Source: Planctomycetales bacterium
GTDB taxonomy: Bacteria > Planctomycetota > Phycisphaerae > SM23-33
NCBI GenBank assembly: GCA_030642005.1
Contig: DAOWOP010000084.1
Span: forward strand, 1 to 11,006
Direction of reading: 5' to 3'
DNA: 11,006 nt
Within the stretch, counting starts at the first letter, position 1. Every line of letters starts with the position of its first letter. The position numbers were made by a program, and so were the translations under genes. Below, one piece after another: positions 1-6,807 of the stretch. Under the pieces are notes generated by a model. That model saw only the letters and a list, made by a program, of their open reading frames with translations, was not told the DNA's origin and ran no database searches.

Positions 1-43
1 CCCCACGTATAACGGCTGCTCGGTAGTTTCCCATGTTTGTCAT
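1..43 (-). CDS. Possible start of a further minus-strand gene (partial)
   Basis: An open frame begins with ATG at 43-41 and stays open to the window edge (about 14 codons, starting MTNMGNYRAAVIRG). A second in-frame ATG lies at 34-32. An AGGA ribosome-binding-like sequence lies just upstream (forward 45-50) and suits the second ATG better by spacing. It would be the next gene downstream of the glycosyltransferase, about 75 nt after its stop and in the same direction, which fits a continuing operon. The visible stretch is too short to identify a family, and the frame could be chance. Confidence 0.3.
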   Translation of the reverse strand, partial: MTNMGNYRAAVIRG

Positions 44-116
44 TTTCCTGATAATCAGACAAGACGTGTACGCAAGGATTCACTTGTGCCATTCGGGCTG
101 TTCGTCAACTTTGTAT

Positions 117-1307
117 CTATCCCACCTTATCAGCAGTTGCCACCTTTCTGAAAAATTCCAAAGCCTTTTCGGTCTGTTGGTTAGGAGTGAAACTCAAGCG
201 GATATATTCCTGTGCCAATCGTCCCATCCGTTCAGCCGCTTCCGGGTTATTGACGAACCGATCTATGCACATGGCCAGTCCCTGTTCATCATCAACATCA
301 AAATATAACCCGGTCATCTCCGGTGTGATCATGTCCATAATACCGCCTGCCGGCGTGGCTGCAAGGGGTTTGGCCAAGGCCATTGCCTCCAGTGTTACAC
401 GGGGATGACCTTCGGTGTGGCTTGGCAGGATTACAATTGTGGAAGCCTTCATAAGTTGCGGAATATCGTGGCGGAGACCCAACCATTCGACACTCCCGGA
501 AACGCCGATTTGCTCAGCGAGGGCCTTGGTCTGGTCCAGATAGTACTTGTTGGCGCCGACGGGTTGGTGGTCCCCGGCAATCCAGAGCACGGCGTCATGC
601 CCGGCGTCAAGGATTCTTCGCATGGCCATTACGGCTGTATGTTGGCCCTTGGCCCGCATGATGCCTGCTGGTAGCAGAATTCGAACCGGTCGATCCACCT
701 GTGGCAAAGGTGCTTCCAGAGGTCGATGGGCCTTTTCCAAAGCCTCATCAACATCGATGGGATTCTGCAAGACGGACATTTTCCTCGGGTCCACTCCGGA
801 ACATGACAGTGCGGCCATTGTCGCATATGAAACCGCAAGAATTCCGGAGAGCCGATTCTTGCAAAGCCACCGACCTTTCCATCCCAATTTCGCCGGTCTG
901 TACCAACCTCTGAGGTACACGGTAAGCGGAATGTGTCGCAGGTATCTGGATGTTCCAATAAGAAACGCGCTTGGGATGTTGTCGCTGCAAATCACAGAGG
1001 GGTCCATGTCCTTTAGAACTTTCTTGGCCCTTGATCGCACTCTGAATAGAGCCGGCGCTGAAACTGACATACGCCATGCTCGTCGCAAGGGGTTTCCTCG
1101 TCCTCCCACATACAACGCCTCACGGCCGGGGCAAAGGACATGATAATCGATTCCCGCCTCACGCACCGCCTTGACGTACAACTCATCACAACCGTAAGGA
1201 TCAACGATCGAAACATCCACATGACGGCTCAGCCTCTTGGCCAATTCCACGCAACTACGTGCCGCTCCTCCGTAGTGCGGTACAAACTGAAAAAAAACAA
1301 TATGCAT
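117..1307 (-). CDS. Glycosyltransferase, family 4 type (GT-B fold)
   Basis: A cytosolic, probably membrane-associated transferase that would move a sugar from a nucleotide-sugar donor onto the growing lipid-linked repeat unit. The 396-aa length is normal for GT4 enzymes. The N-terminal acceptor half (about 1-200) starts with MHIVFFQFVPHYGGAARS, the usual strand followed by a GG loop. The C-terminal donor half starts near RILLPAGIMRAKGQ. It ends with the EX7E-type motif EGHPRVTLEAMA (E299 and E307), followed by the typical PLAATPAGGIMDMI strand. The ATG at 1307 is preceded by GAGGG with about 9 nt spacing, which supports this start. It is the last complete gene of the minus-strand assembly block, 200 nt after the polymerase. 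Donor and acceptor cannot be read from the sequence. The family call is firm; the substrate is unknown. Confidence 0.9.
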   Translation of the reverse strand: MHIVFFQFVPHYGGAARSCVELAKRLSRHVDVSIVDPYGCDELYVKAVREAGIDYHVLCPGREALYVGGRGNPLRRAWRMSVSAPALFRVRSRAKKVLKDMDPSVICSDNIPSAFLIGTSRYLRHIPLTVYLRGWYRPAKLGWKGRWLCKNRLSGILAVSYATMAALSCSGVDPRKMSVLQNPIDVDEALEKAHRPLEAPLPQVDRPVRILLPAGIMRAKGQHTAVMAMRRILDAGHDAVLWIAGDHQPVGANKYYLDQTKALAEQIGVSGSVEWLGLRHDIPQLMKASTIVILPSHTEGHPRVTLEAMALAKPLAATPAGGIMDMITPEMTGLYFDVDDEQGLAMCIDRFVNNPEAAERMGRLAQEYIRLSFTPNQQTEKALEFFRKVATADKVG

Positions 1308-1364
1308 TTAGAATTTCCCTCAAGTCCAACCCAAGTCCCGGCCCATTCTGTCTTCAACATTGAG

Positions 1365-1395
1365 ATTGCATCCGATCTTCCAAAGATCGTATCAA
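1365..1395 (-). promoter_or_regulatory. Candidate promoter with palindrome before the glycosyltransferase
   Basis: On the minus strand TTGATA (1390-1395, 5 of 6 matches to TTGACA) is followed directly by the perfect inverted repeat CGATCTT-tgg-AAGATCG (1373-1389). TGCAAT (1365-1370, 4 of 6 to TATAAT) follows. The 19-nt spacing is longer than ideal. The palindrome fills the spacer, as an operator might, or it could form a short RNA hairpin. It lies about 60-90 nt upstream of the start codon. Only the palindrome is certain. Confidence 0.25.
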
Positions 1396-1458
1396 CCGCG
1401 CGGGCACCACCCTTGCTTATCAGTTCGCTATGTGCCCATATGAACTATATTTCCCTTC

Positions 1459-1492
1459 GGTATTTTTTACCGTTCCCGCTCTGGGCGGGAAC
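1459..1492 (-). terminator. Hairpin after the polymerase gene, possible terminator
   Basis: A perfect inverted repeat, GTTCCCGC / GCGGGAAC (1472-1479 and 1485-1492) with a 5-nt loop, begins 16 nt beyond the stop of the polymerase gene. Directly after it in the minus-strand reading is GGTA-AAAAA-TACC (1459-1471). The minus-strand transcript would have an A-run rather than a U-run after the strong stem, so this is not a textbook intrinsic terminator. It may be a transcript-stabilising or pausing hairpin instead. Confidence 0.35.
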
Positions 1493-1507
1493 ACAAGCAA
1501 TATCGAA

Positions 1508-2980
1508 TTAACTTGGCGTAACTTGCTCAATGGACATCTCTGCGGGAAGGTTTGGGACTCGTCCCAAACTAAGTATCTTGCTAGCAAGCAGGATCAGCAA
1601 GACGGGCCACAGCACATCCCGGACCAGATAAGTCATGGAGTAGCGAGGTATGAGAGCCAACGAAGCAATCAAACAAGCGTGGGCTACAGCCCACGTCAGA
1701 CTGCATGTTGCCCGGGCTTTCTGCTGGATGTGTTTCGAAAGCAGCCCGACCCCGAACATAACCGCAACCACTCCGATCAATCCGAAATCCATATAGGTAT
1801 CCGCTATAATGGTCGTACCCACCCCCGAAGAGAAATCGCCAGCGTGCATGACCCACGTTAGATATGACGCGCTTGTCGTGTACTCAATTTTTTTGGGGAG
1901 CAGGCGCCGGGAAAAAGGAATGATTCCGGCAAGACCGGAAATTTCGAGTCGACCGTAAAAGTAATCATGCTGTTGGGGAACAATGTCAACTGCTGCGTAC
2001 ACTGTACGAACGCTCCCTGCGAAGTTCATCAATCCTGTGTCCCATGTAATCTCTTCGGACTTTTCCTGCGCGGTCTTGACGAAAGAACTTACGGTCCGCT
2101 CAGGAGAATACCTGGCTACACGTACGACACCAGCAAGGAAAAACCCGGCAGCAATGAACAATACCAGTTTTTTAAAAGAGATACGCTTAGCGTACTCGGA
2201 ATATGCCGCTACTAAAATCGCGGCCAGACCGAAAGCTAGCGACCTGTCCCCAAGAATCAATATCCAAGCAAGGAGCATCAATATCGCGATCTTGGACAAC
2301 CATCCGATCTTCCACTTGCCCGTCAACATAGCTGCTGCAACGGTAAGTAACACAAAGGCAATTCGCATGAGCGTAACCAGCAGCATCTTGATAACATGTT
2401 CGCGGTACTCGCCAGGTGTTGACTGATAAACACCTATTGTAAGTAACTCGCCCAGCAGCAATATGTAGATGCCGGCGACCAAAACACCGATGACAAGGAA
2501 CACCTTTCCGAGAGTTCTCCATCTTTGCAGGGTGATATTATCCATCAATACAGGCCACTGGACATGCGAATAGCGGTCTGCCAGCACGTTGAACCCCAAG
2601 GCGAACGCCAAAAAGCCGCAGACAGACATCATTGTTGCCCGACAAACAACTGCCTCGTTGATCCAAATCTCGTACGAACTCGGTGCCAACCCCACCGCCC
2701 AGAAAAGGGGATAGACAAAATGCACAGTAAAAAAGGCAAGCATGAAAATAATATCAACGGAAAACCAGTTGGTAGTCCTGGGGCCCGATGCGTGATAGAT
2801 AAACTGGAAAACAATCGCTCCAATGGCCAGCGCCAGGCACAGGTACATATATAGTCTGGAAAGCACCGGAGGGGCAATAAGCCAAGCGACCAGACTTACC
2901 AGGAACATCAATCCCAGGACGGGCACTAAAATTAATCGGGCAAACGTTTGGGTACTACTAATGTCACCTTGCATTTCCAT
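1508..2980 (-). CDS. Wzy-like O-antigen/exopolysaccharide polymerase
   Basis: A 490-aa integral membrane protein that would polymerise undecaprenyl-linked repeat units on the outer face of the inner membrane. Roughly a dozen hydrophobic segments are visible, beginning at about residues 16-36 (LILVPVLGLMFLVSLVAWL) and 41-63. A large loop follows the middle helices (about 280-385; it contains VARYSPERT and an Arg/Tyr-rich stretch), and more segments end near residue 470. This layout is typical of the highly divergent Wzy/oligosaccharide repeat unit polymerase group, which has no simple catalytic motif. The neighbouring Wzx flippase and transferases support the role. The ATG at 2980 is chosen; an in-frame ATG two codons on is equally possible, and the ribosome-binding sequence is weak. 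Alternatives such as an O-antigen ligase (WaaL-like) cannot be excluded on topology alone. Confidence 0.75.
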   Translation of the reverse strand: MEMQGDISSTQTFARLILVPVLGLMFLVSLVAWLIAPPVLSRLYMYLCLALAIGAIVFQFIYHASGPRTTNWFSVDIIFMLAFFTVHFVYPLFWAVGLAPSSYEIWINEAVVCRATMMSVCGFLAFALGFNVLADRYSHVQWPVLMDNITLQRWRTLGKVFLVIGVLVAGIYILLLGELLTIGVYQSTPGEYREHVIKMLLVTLMRIAFVLLTVAAAMLTGKWKIGWLSKIAILMLLAWILILGDRSLAFGLAAILVAAYSEYAKRISFKKLVLFIAAGFFLAGVVRVARYSPERTVSSFVKTAQEKSEEITWDTGLMNFAGSVRTVYAAVDIVPQQHDYFYGRLEISGLAGIIPFSRRLLPKKIEYTTSASYLTWVMHAGDFSSGVGTTIIADTYMDFGLIGVVAVMFGVGLLSKHIQQKARATCSLTWAVAHACLIASLALIPRYSMTYLVRDVLWPVLLILLASKILSLGRVPNLPAEMSIEQVTPS

Positions 2981-3075
2981 TGCGACTCTTTTCTGTCGTT
3001 GGATTCTGCTTTACGTCGTCTGTCTTTTTTTCGTTGCTCCGAATCCTGACGGTAAATCATATACTAATTAATCAG

Positions 3076-3648
3076 CTAATCAACTTCCTTCTGCTCCGGT
3101 GGATTTACCCGCTCCTGCCCGATTTTAACAATTCGCGCCGGGATACCGACAGCGGTGCAGTTGTCTGGTAAGTCCGTGTTGACAACCGCGTTGGCACCGA
3201 TCTTGACATGATTGCCTATTCGAATCGGCCCCAGCAGTTTCGCCCCAGCCCCGACAAGCACATCGTCGCCGAGGTGCGGCTGAGTCTGCCCGTTCTCTCT
3301 GGTTTTCCCGCCCTCGCCGCCTATCGTCACGCCCTGAAGGATGTGGGCCCGCTGACCGATTTTTACTCCGCTACCGATCACAATGCCAAACGGATGGGGG
3401 ATCAGAACGCCTTCGCCTATCTCGGCAGCCGTGGCTATGCTCAACCCACCACTCTCCATAATCCTGTCGAAGATCCCGGCAAGGGCTCGTATACGCCTGA
3501 TTCGTAACCAGTGACCGATGCGGTAATAAAACACCACACGAAATGCGAACGACCGAAGAAACATCGTAATAAACACCAGCCAGTTCATGCCCCGACCGCT
3601 TCTGGCGATCACTTTGTAATCGGCGGCTATTTCAGACCTGAGGCCCAT
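3076..3648 (-). CDS. Serine-acetyltransferase-like hexapeptide acetyltransferase
   Basis: A 190-aa left-handed beta-helix acyltransferase using acetyl-CoA. Residues 1-65 are a short helical part, and 73-172 hold hexapeptide repeats (AEIGEG, VKIGQR, VLVGAGAKLLGP, VKIGANAVV). The stretch IPHPFGIVIG (H85) aligns by eye with the catalytic-His region of CysE, and HILQGVTIGG followed by QPHLGDDVLVGAGAKLLG matches the CysE C-terminal part. Full CysE proteins are longer at the N-terminus. Inside a polysaccharide locus, this short type (compare WcaB-like proteins) more likely O-acetylates a sugar of the repeat unit than makes cysteine precursor; that is inference. The ATG at 3648 has AAGGGA about 9 nt upstream and lies within the end of the flippase gene, suggesting translational coupling. 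Confidence 0.82.
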   Translation of the reverse strand: MGLRSEIAADYKVIARSGRGMNWLVFITMFLRSFAFRVVFYYRIGHWLRIRRIRALAGIFDRIMESGGLSIATAAEIGEGVLIPHPFGIVIGSGVKIGQRAHILQGVTIGGEGGKTRENGQTQPHLGDDVLVGAGAKLLGPIRIGNHVKIGANAVVNTDLPDNCTAVGIPARIVKIGQERVNPPEQKEVD

Positions 3649-4999
3649 TTGCAGTTCCCTTTTGCAGCCCTACTCCACGGTCAGAGCAAGAGCTCGACAA
3701 GCCCGGTGGCTTGTTGCGTCTCACAATAAGCGCCAGCGTCCCCGCAAGAACAACCAAAGCCACTGCTGCGGTGATAAGACGGGTCCAGACTACGCCGGAC
3801 ACACCGTAGGGTTCTATCAACAATATCGACAGAATGGCACATACGATCAATACCAATCCGTAAGCAACAAGCAGGTACACGAAAGCCCGTGTCGCCATGA
3901 TCGAGTAAATAAGAAACGATACCATGAACATCACCCCGCCGAAGGCGATCATCCAGACGAAATCCCCAGAGTAGGCGGCATATTCGGGCTTAAAGGCGAT
4001 TGTCAGTATCTGCCGCCCGAATAATATCGCCACGCCAACGCCTGCTACTCCGATTACGGCACCAATCAATTGCAGCCTGCAAACCAATCGCATAAAAGCC
4101 CTGCGGTTCTCGATGAAGTACTTGGCCAGACGGGGAACACTTGCCGTTCCAAGTGCATTCATCAGAAGCATGGTCGCCATTACGATCGAGGCCATGGCGC
4201 CGTAGTATCCCGTGGCTTCCTTTCCGTGGTAGTGCTCGAGGAAATAGACCGGTATGCTGTTGTTCAGCGACCAAAGGGTCATCGCTAAGCCTAGCGGCAG
4301 CGCCGTAAGGAACAGGCCGAATAACATCTTTCCGGACCAGTCTGGTCTTAATGAGGCATTCGCATCATCGCGACAAAAGGCTCTGATGACGGATTTGGCC
4401 GAGGGAACGTCATGTAATAGCATCACGCCCAGACGAGTGACAATCAATACAATAAAGACGGCCGTAAGGGACTGGCTGATGTAGAAAACGCCGGTCAATA
4501 CCGTTAACGATGCGAACGCCAGCAGCATGTTCGAACGCGCCGAGATGTTCATGCACTCATTCTTGGTGACTATGGCGACGATGATCTCCCGAACAGACAA
4601 TATAGCCGCCCCCACGCCGAAGAGAATAATAAGACCTTTCGTGGACCAGTCGTACCCAGCCACCAGTACAATGCCGGTGGTGACTAGGACCATGATGGCC
4701 GCCGTAAAGAGGCGCAATCCGAGATACTGACCGTAGGTATATTCGTCTCTCGCGTCGGTAACCAAGGCTGCCCGCAGATTCAGGCTGCTTAACCACATAA
4801 CCGGTAAACAGACCGCCTGAGCGAGTACCCACAGTCCAACGTCCGATGGCTTTCCAAGTTTCGCGACGACAATAAGCATCCCCCAGCGGGCGAGACTATA
4901 GACGAGAGTGCTGACGAACATCCACGAGAAGTTCTTTCTCAGACTGAGCTTGCGGTGCTTAAACTCCATGTTTGGTAATACCTTAACGCCAGCGGGCAT
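3632..4999 (-). CDS. Wzx-type lipid-linked oligosaccharide flippase
   Basis: A 455-aa polytopic membrane protein of the polysaccharide transport (MOP/MATE-like) superfamily that would flip the undecaprenyl-diphosphate-linked repeat unit across the inner membrane. The N-terminal signature LRKNFSWMFVSTLVYSLARWGMLIVVAKL, counted as two segments around residues 20-50, and about 12 later hydrophobic helices are as in this family. A short charged tail follows the last helix (RRNKPPG onwards). The start at 4999 has AAGGTGG close upstream. The in-frame ATG at 4969 (MEFKHRKLSLRKN) is closer to usual family starts and also has AAGG upstream, so the first 10 residues are uncertain. Its 3' end overlaps the acetyltransferase start by 17 nt. 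It follows the methyltransferase gene by 91 nt on the same strand. Confidence 0.88.
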   Translation of the reverse strand: MPAGVKVLPNMEFKHRKLSLRKNFSWMFVSTLVYSLARWGMLIVVAKLGKPSDVGLWVLAQAVCLPVMWLSSLNLRAALVTDARDEYTYGQYLGLRLFTAAIMVLVTTGIVLVAGYDWSTKGLIILFGVGAAILSVREIIVAIVTKNECMNISARSNMLLAFASLTVLTGVFYISQSLTAVFIVLIVTRLGVMLLHDVPSAKSVIRAFCRDDANASLRPDWSGKMLFGLFLTALPLGLAMTLWSLNNSIPVYFLEHYHGKEATGYYGAMASIVMATMLLMNALGTASVPRLAKYFIENRRAFMRLVCRLQLIGAVIGVAGVGVAILFGRQILTIAFKPEYAAYSGDFVWMIAFGGVMFMVSFLIYSIMATRAFVYLLVAYGLVLIVCAILSILLIEPYGVSGVVWTRLITAAVALVVLAGTLALIVRRNKPPGLSSSCSDRGVGLQKGTANGPQV

Positions 5000-5090
5000 A
5001 TTCCACCTTCAAAAGATGAGTCAGGCGAACTACCCTAATGATTTCGGTGGGAATTGGTGGGTACTCCCATTCGCAATTACGAAGAAATCC

Positions 5091-5873
5091 TCAGTCTCGA
5101 TTGGTTTTTCGGGCCACCAGCCCTATGCTGGGGGATAGTCCCTTGCTATTAGGTAGCCACTTGCCCACGTGTACGATTCCCATAAGTGGCGCAAAGAGCA
5201 TCTTGCCCAGCAAACGGTTTACTGAGGTGAACTTTGTATATAGGCCACTGCTCCAGAATCCCAAGTGGCAATAGTATCCCCCTTCGAGGATTTCTACCGT
5301 ACCGACGGACGCCACGGCTTCTTGCATCTCTTTGTATGCCATATGGTTATGGATTGCGTACCGTTTCGGATCGGCCCACTTCAATATCCTCCCGTAGATG
5401 CCGCTGTGGTTGGGAATCGTCAACACGAGATATCCTCCTTGCTTTACCAGTTCAAGATGGCGCCGAATCACCTGTTCGGGATTACTGAAATGCTCGATCA
5501 AGCCCAAGCTTGCCACCACGTCCCATTGCCTGCCCTGCGATACGTATGACAGAATGTCTCCATAGATCACCTCCGCCTCAACTCCGCAGTCGTGTAATTC
5601 TTCGCGCACAGGTTCACAGAGGTGTTGGACATATTCCATTCCGGACACCTTGTAGCCAAAAAAATGGTTGAAGTACCACATGAAGCGACCGGGATAGCAA
5701 CCAATCTCCAAGAAAGTCATATCACCCGACTTTGGGAGGTGCCGCAGGAACAGATTGTGGAGATCTTGAAAAGGCAACTTCTTGGGGTTGAACGTGAGCC
5801 CTCTGGTCGGACTGCTGGCCCACGTTCGTGACCACTGCTTCTTTGAAGACAGTTTTCTTGTCTCGCATGCCAT
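5091..5873 (-). CDS. Class I SAM-dependent methyltransferase
   Basis: A 260-aa cytosolic enzyme with a Rossmann-like methyltransferase core. Motif I is FLEIGCYPGRF (about 54-64) and the acidic residue after strand 2 is in GMEY (E80). D106 lies in IYGDIL, the motif WDVVASLGLIEHF spans about 117-129, and the GGYLVLTIPN strand spans 146-155. This SLGLIEHF plus IPN pattern is typical of Methyltransf_11/23-like proteins found in polysaccharide and lipopolysaccharide clusters, where they methylate sugars or lipid-linked intermediates. The exact acceptor is not readable. The ATG at 5873 has GAAGG very close upstream. It is the first gene of the minus-strand assembly block and lies directly downstream of a good candidate promoter. 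Confidence 0.85.
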   Translation of the reverse strand: MACETRKLSSKKQWSRTWASSPTRGLTFNPKKLPFQDLHNLFLRHLPKSGDMTFLEIGCYPGRFMWYFNHFFGYKVSGMEYVQHLCEPVREELHDCGVEAEVIYGDILSYVSQGRQWDVVASLGLIEHFSNPEQVIRRHLELVKQGGYLVLTIPNHSGIYGRILKWADPKRYAIHNHMAYKEMQEAVASVGTVEILEGGYYCHLGFWSSGLYTKFTSVNRLLGKMLFAPLMGIVHVGKWLPNSKGLSPSIGLVARKTNRD

Positions 5874-5903
5874 GTCCTTCTCTTTCTCTAGTCAGCACCC
5901 GCT

Positions 5904-5932
5904 ATTTTATTCTTCTGCAAAGGTCTTTGCAA
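5904..5932 (-). promoter_or_regulatory. Sigma70-like promoter of the left operon with overlapping palindromic operator
   Basis: On the minus strand TTGCAA (5927-5932, 4 of 6 to TTGACA) and TAAAAT (5904-5909, 5 of 6 to TATAAT) are separated by exactly 17 nt. The -10 lies 30 nt upstream of the methyltransferase ATG. The perfect inverted repeat TGCAAAG-gt-CTTTGCA (5916-5931) covers most of the -35 box and the spacer, the usual position for a repressor operator. Beyond one mismatch the arms extend a further 5 bp (forward TTCTT / AAGAA). The elements are seen in the sequence; promoter activity and repressor binding are inferred. Confidence 0.5.
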
Positions 5933-6057
5933 AAGAAAAGGGCTGAGGATAGCGTCAAGCCCAGGCCAAGCTTGGAATTGTTCTGGCGGGATTCTTGTCC
6001 GATATGCCGATAATAGCGGTGCAAAGCCCCACGCACTCAGACCGGAAGGAAACGCCC

Positions 6058-6249
6058 ATGAAGATCATCAATATCGTCGGCGCGCCAAGCCGAACTTCAC
6101 AAAGGTCGTTCCCCCCAGTGGCCACCCCGTCCATCCAGACGGCAAATCGCGCCCATTCCACACATGTCCATATTGTCCCTCCTGAAGAGACGAGGTCGCT
6201 TGGAATCAGAGAGGCTAACGGTACATCCTTGTCTGCTCTGCGCCCTTGA
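6058..6249 (+). pseudogene. Decayed 5' fragment of a wecB-like UDP-GlcNAc 2-epimerase gene
   Basis: The ATG at 6058, with GGAAGGA at 6044-6050, begins MKIINIVGA, matching the start of the intact epimerase at 7704 (MKIINVVGA) almost exactly. The frame then shifts: two bases downstream in phase the DNA reads PNFTKVVP, matching PNFMKIAP of the intact gene, as if a GC pair had been inserted in GGCGCC-AAG. After about 6115 the likeness fades. Weak echoes remain: FHT near 6157 compared with VHTGQHYD, and LGI near 6199 compared with LGIPEPD. There is no room for the remaining ~300 residues, and an in-frame stop ends the reading at 6249. The first ~55 nt are a firm match; the right-hand boundary is uncertain. 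It most likely comes from a partial duplication or from replacement of an older epimerase gene. Confidence 0.6.
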
Positions 6250-6254
6250 GGAAT

Positions 6255-6540
6255 CTACGGCGCCAAGAATCTGTCCTCTGCGTCGGCGGGTCTGCCGCTG
6301 GTAGTGAATGCGCCCAAACCGCTCCCGTCGTCGTACGTCCAGATGATTATCATCGTCTATGCCGACAAGCAAAGATGTCTCCCGCGAAACGCTGCCGCCT
6401 GAAATAAGCACGTTCTGGCTATCACGACCGTGGTTGGGTGAATTATTTGACGGCGAGTCGGCCAAGGTAACACTTGTGTCTCTATCACCTTTCCACCTGC
6501 TGCCGCGTGTAAGATAATGACGCCTTCCAACTTCTGCTTT
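6255..6540 (-). pseudogene. Possible fragment of a DNRLRE-type secreted protein
   Basis: A minus-strand frame is open from 6540 leftwards with no good ATG and a stop immediately upstream. It reads DTSVTLADSPSNNSPNHG (about 6415-6470) and continues QNVLISGGSVSRETSLLVGIDD. This resembles the first half of the DNRLRE domain, in which a DTxV strand, an asparagine/glycine loop and a SLLxF-like strand follow one another. The intact protein at 6808-7554 has the same layout. After about 6345 the frame becomes rich in Arg and loses domain character, and no signal peptide or C-terminal half is present. I read it as a decayed paralogue, with the alternative that it is a chance open frame. Confidence 0.3.
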
Positions 6541-6807
6541 ATTCTATGTTTTCTTCGGCATTTTGGAAAGGTTTATCGAGAAGTTTTGCCGGCCGGCGAC
6601 ATAAGTCCGACCTGCCGGAAGAGGCGGCGATTATCCGGCGTCCAATTCGCCCGGCCCAAGAGCATCAGTTTGTACCCGCTGATTTAGGCAGGCAGCACCA
6701 TTAACGGCAAGACTACGGAAGGATAGAAACTCAAGCCCAAGGTACGGCTGCAAAGTTTGCAGTTGTTGTCGCGAGGTTGCGGGTTCGTCGCTAAATTGAT
6801 ACTCCGG
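6541..6807. other. Gene-free stretch beyond the PEP-CTERM gene
   Basis: No convincing gene was found. A 52-codon plus-strand frame starting at 6546 has no ribosome-binding site and no recognisable motif. A short minus-strand frame (about 6569-6676) has neither a start codon nor a known motif. A GC-rich palindrome, GCCGGCCGGC, lies at 6588-6597, and a near-perfect one, CTGCAAA-g-TTTGCAG, at 6748-6762. The region looks like degenerate DNA continuing the remnant zone to its left. Confidence 0.5.
6748..6762. repeat. Palindrome CTGCAAA-g-TTTGCAG
   Basis: Seven-base arms flank a single centre base, about 46 nt after the PEP-CTERM stop codon in the minus-strand reading. No U-run follows, so an intrinsic terminator is doubtful. 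Its core (TGCAAA/TTTGCA) is the same as in the palindrome at 5916-5931 over the left operon promoter. The two copies bracket the degenerate stretch. Confidence 0.4.

Noticed and set aside
547..1143. Plus-strand open frame of 198 codons opposite the glycosyltransferase
   Set aside because: It is antisense to a gene with clear family motifs and shows no motif of its own.
5955..6161. Minus-strand open frame of 68 codons across the wecB remnant
   Set aside because: It overlaps the remnant in antisense, and its first residues have no domain character.
6588..6597. GC-rich palindrome GCCGGCCGGC
   Set aside because: Short and low in complexity; palindromes like this are expected by chance in G/C-rich DNA.
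6546..6704. Small plus-strand frame beginning MFSSAFWKGLSR
   Set aside because: No ribosome-binding site and no family likeness, in a stretch that otherwise looks degenerate.
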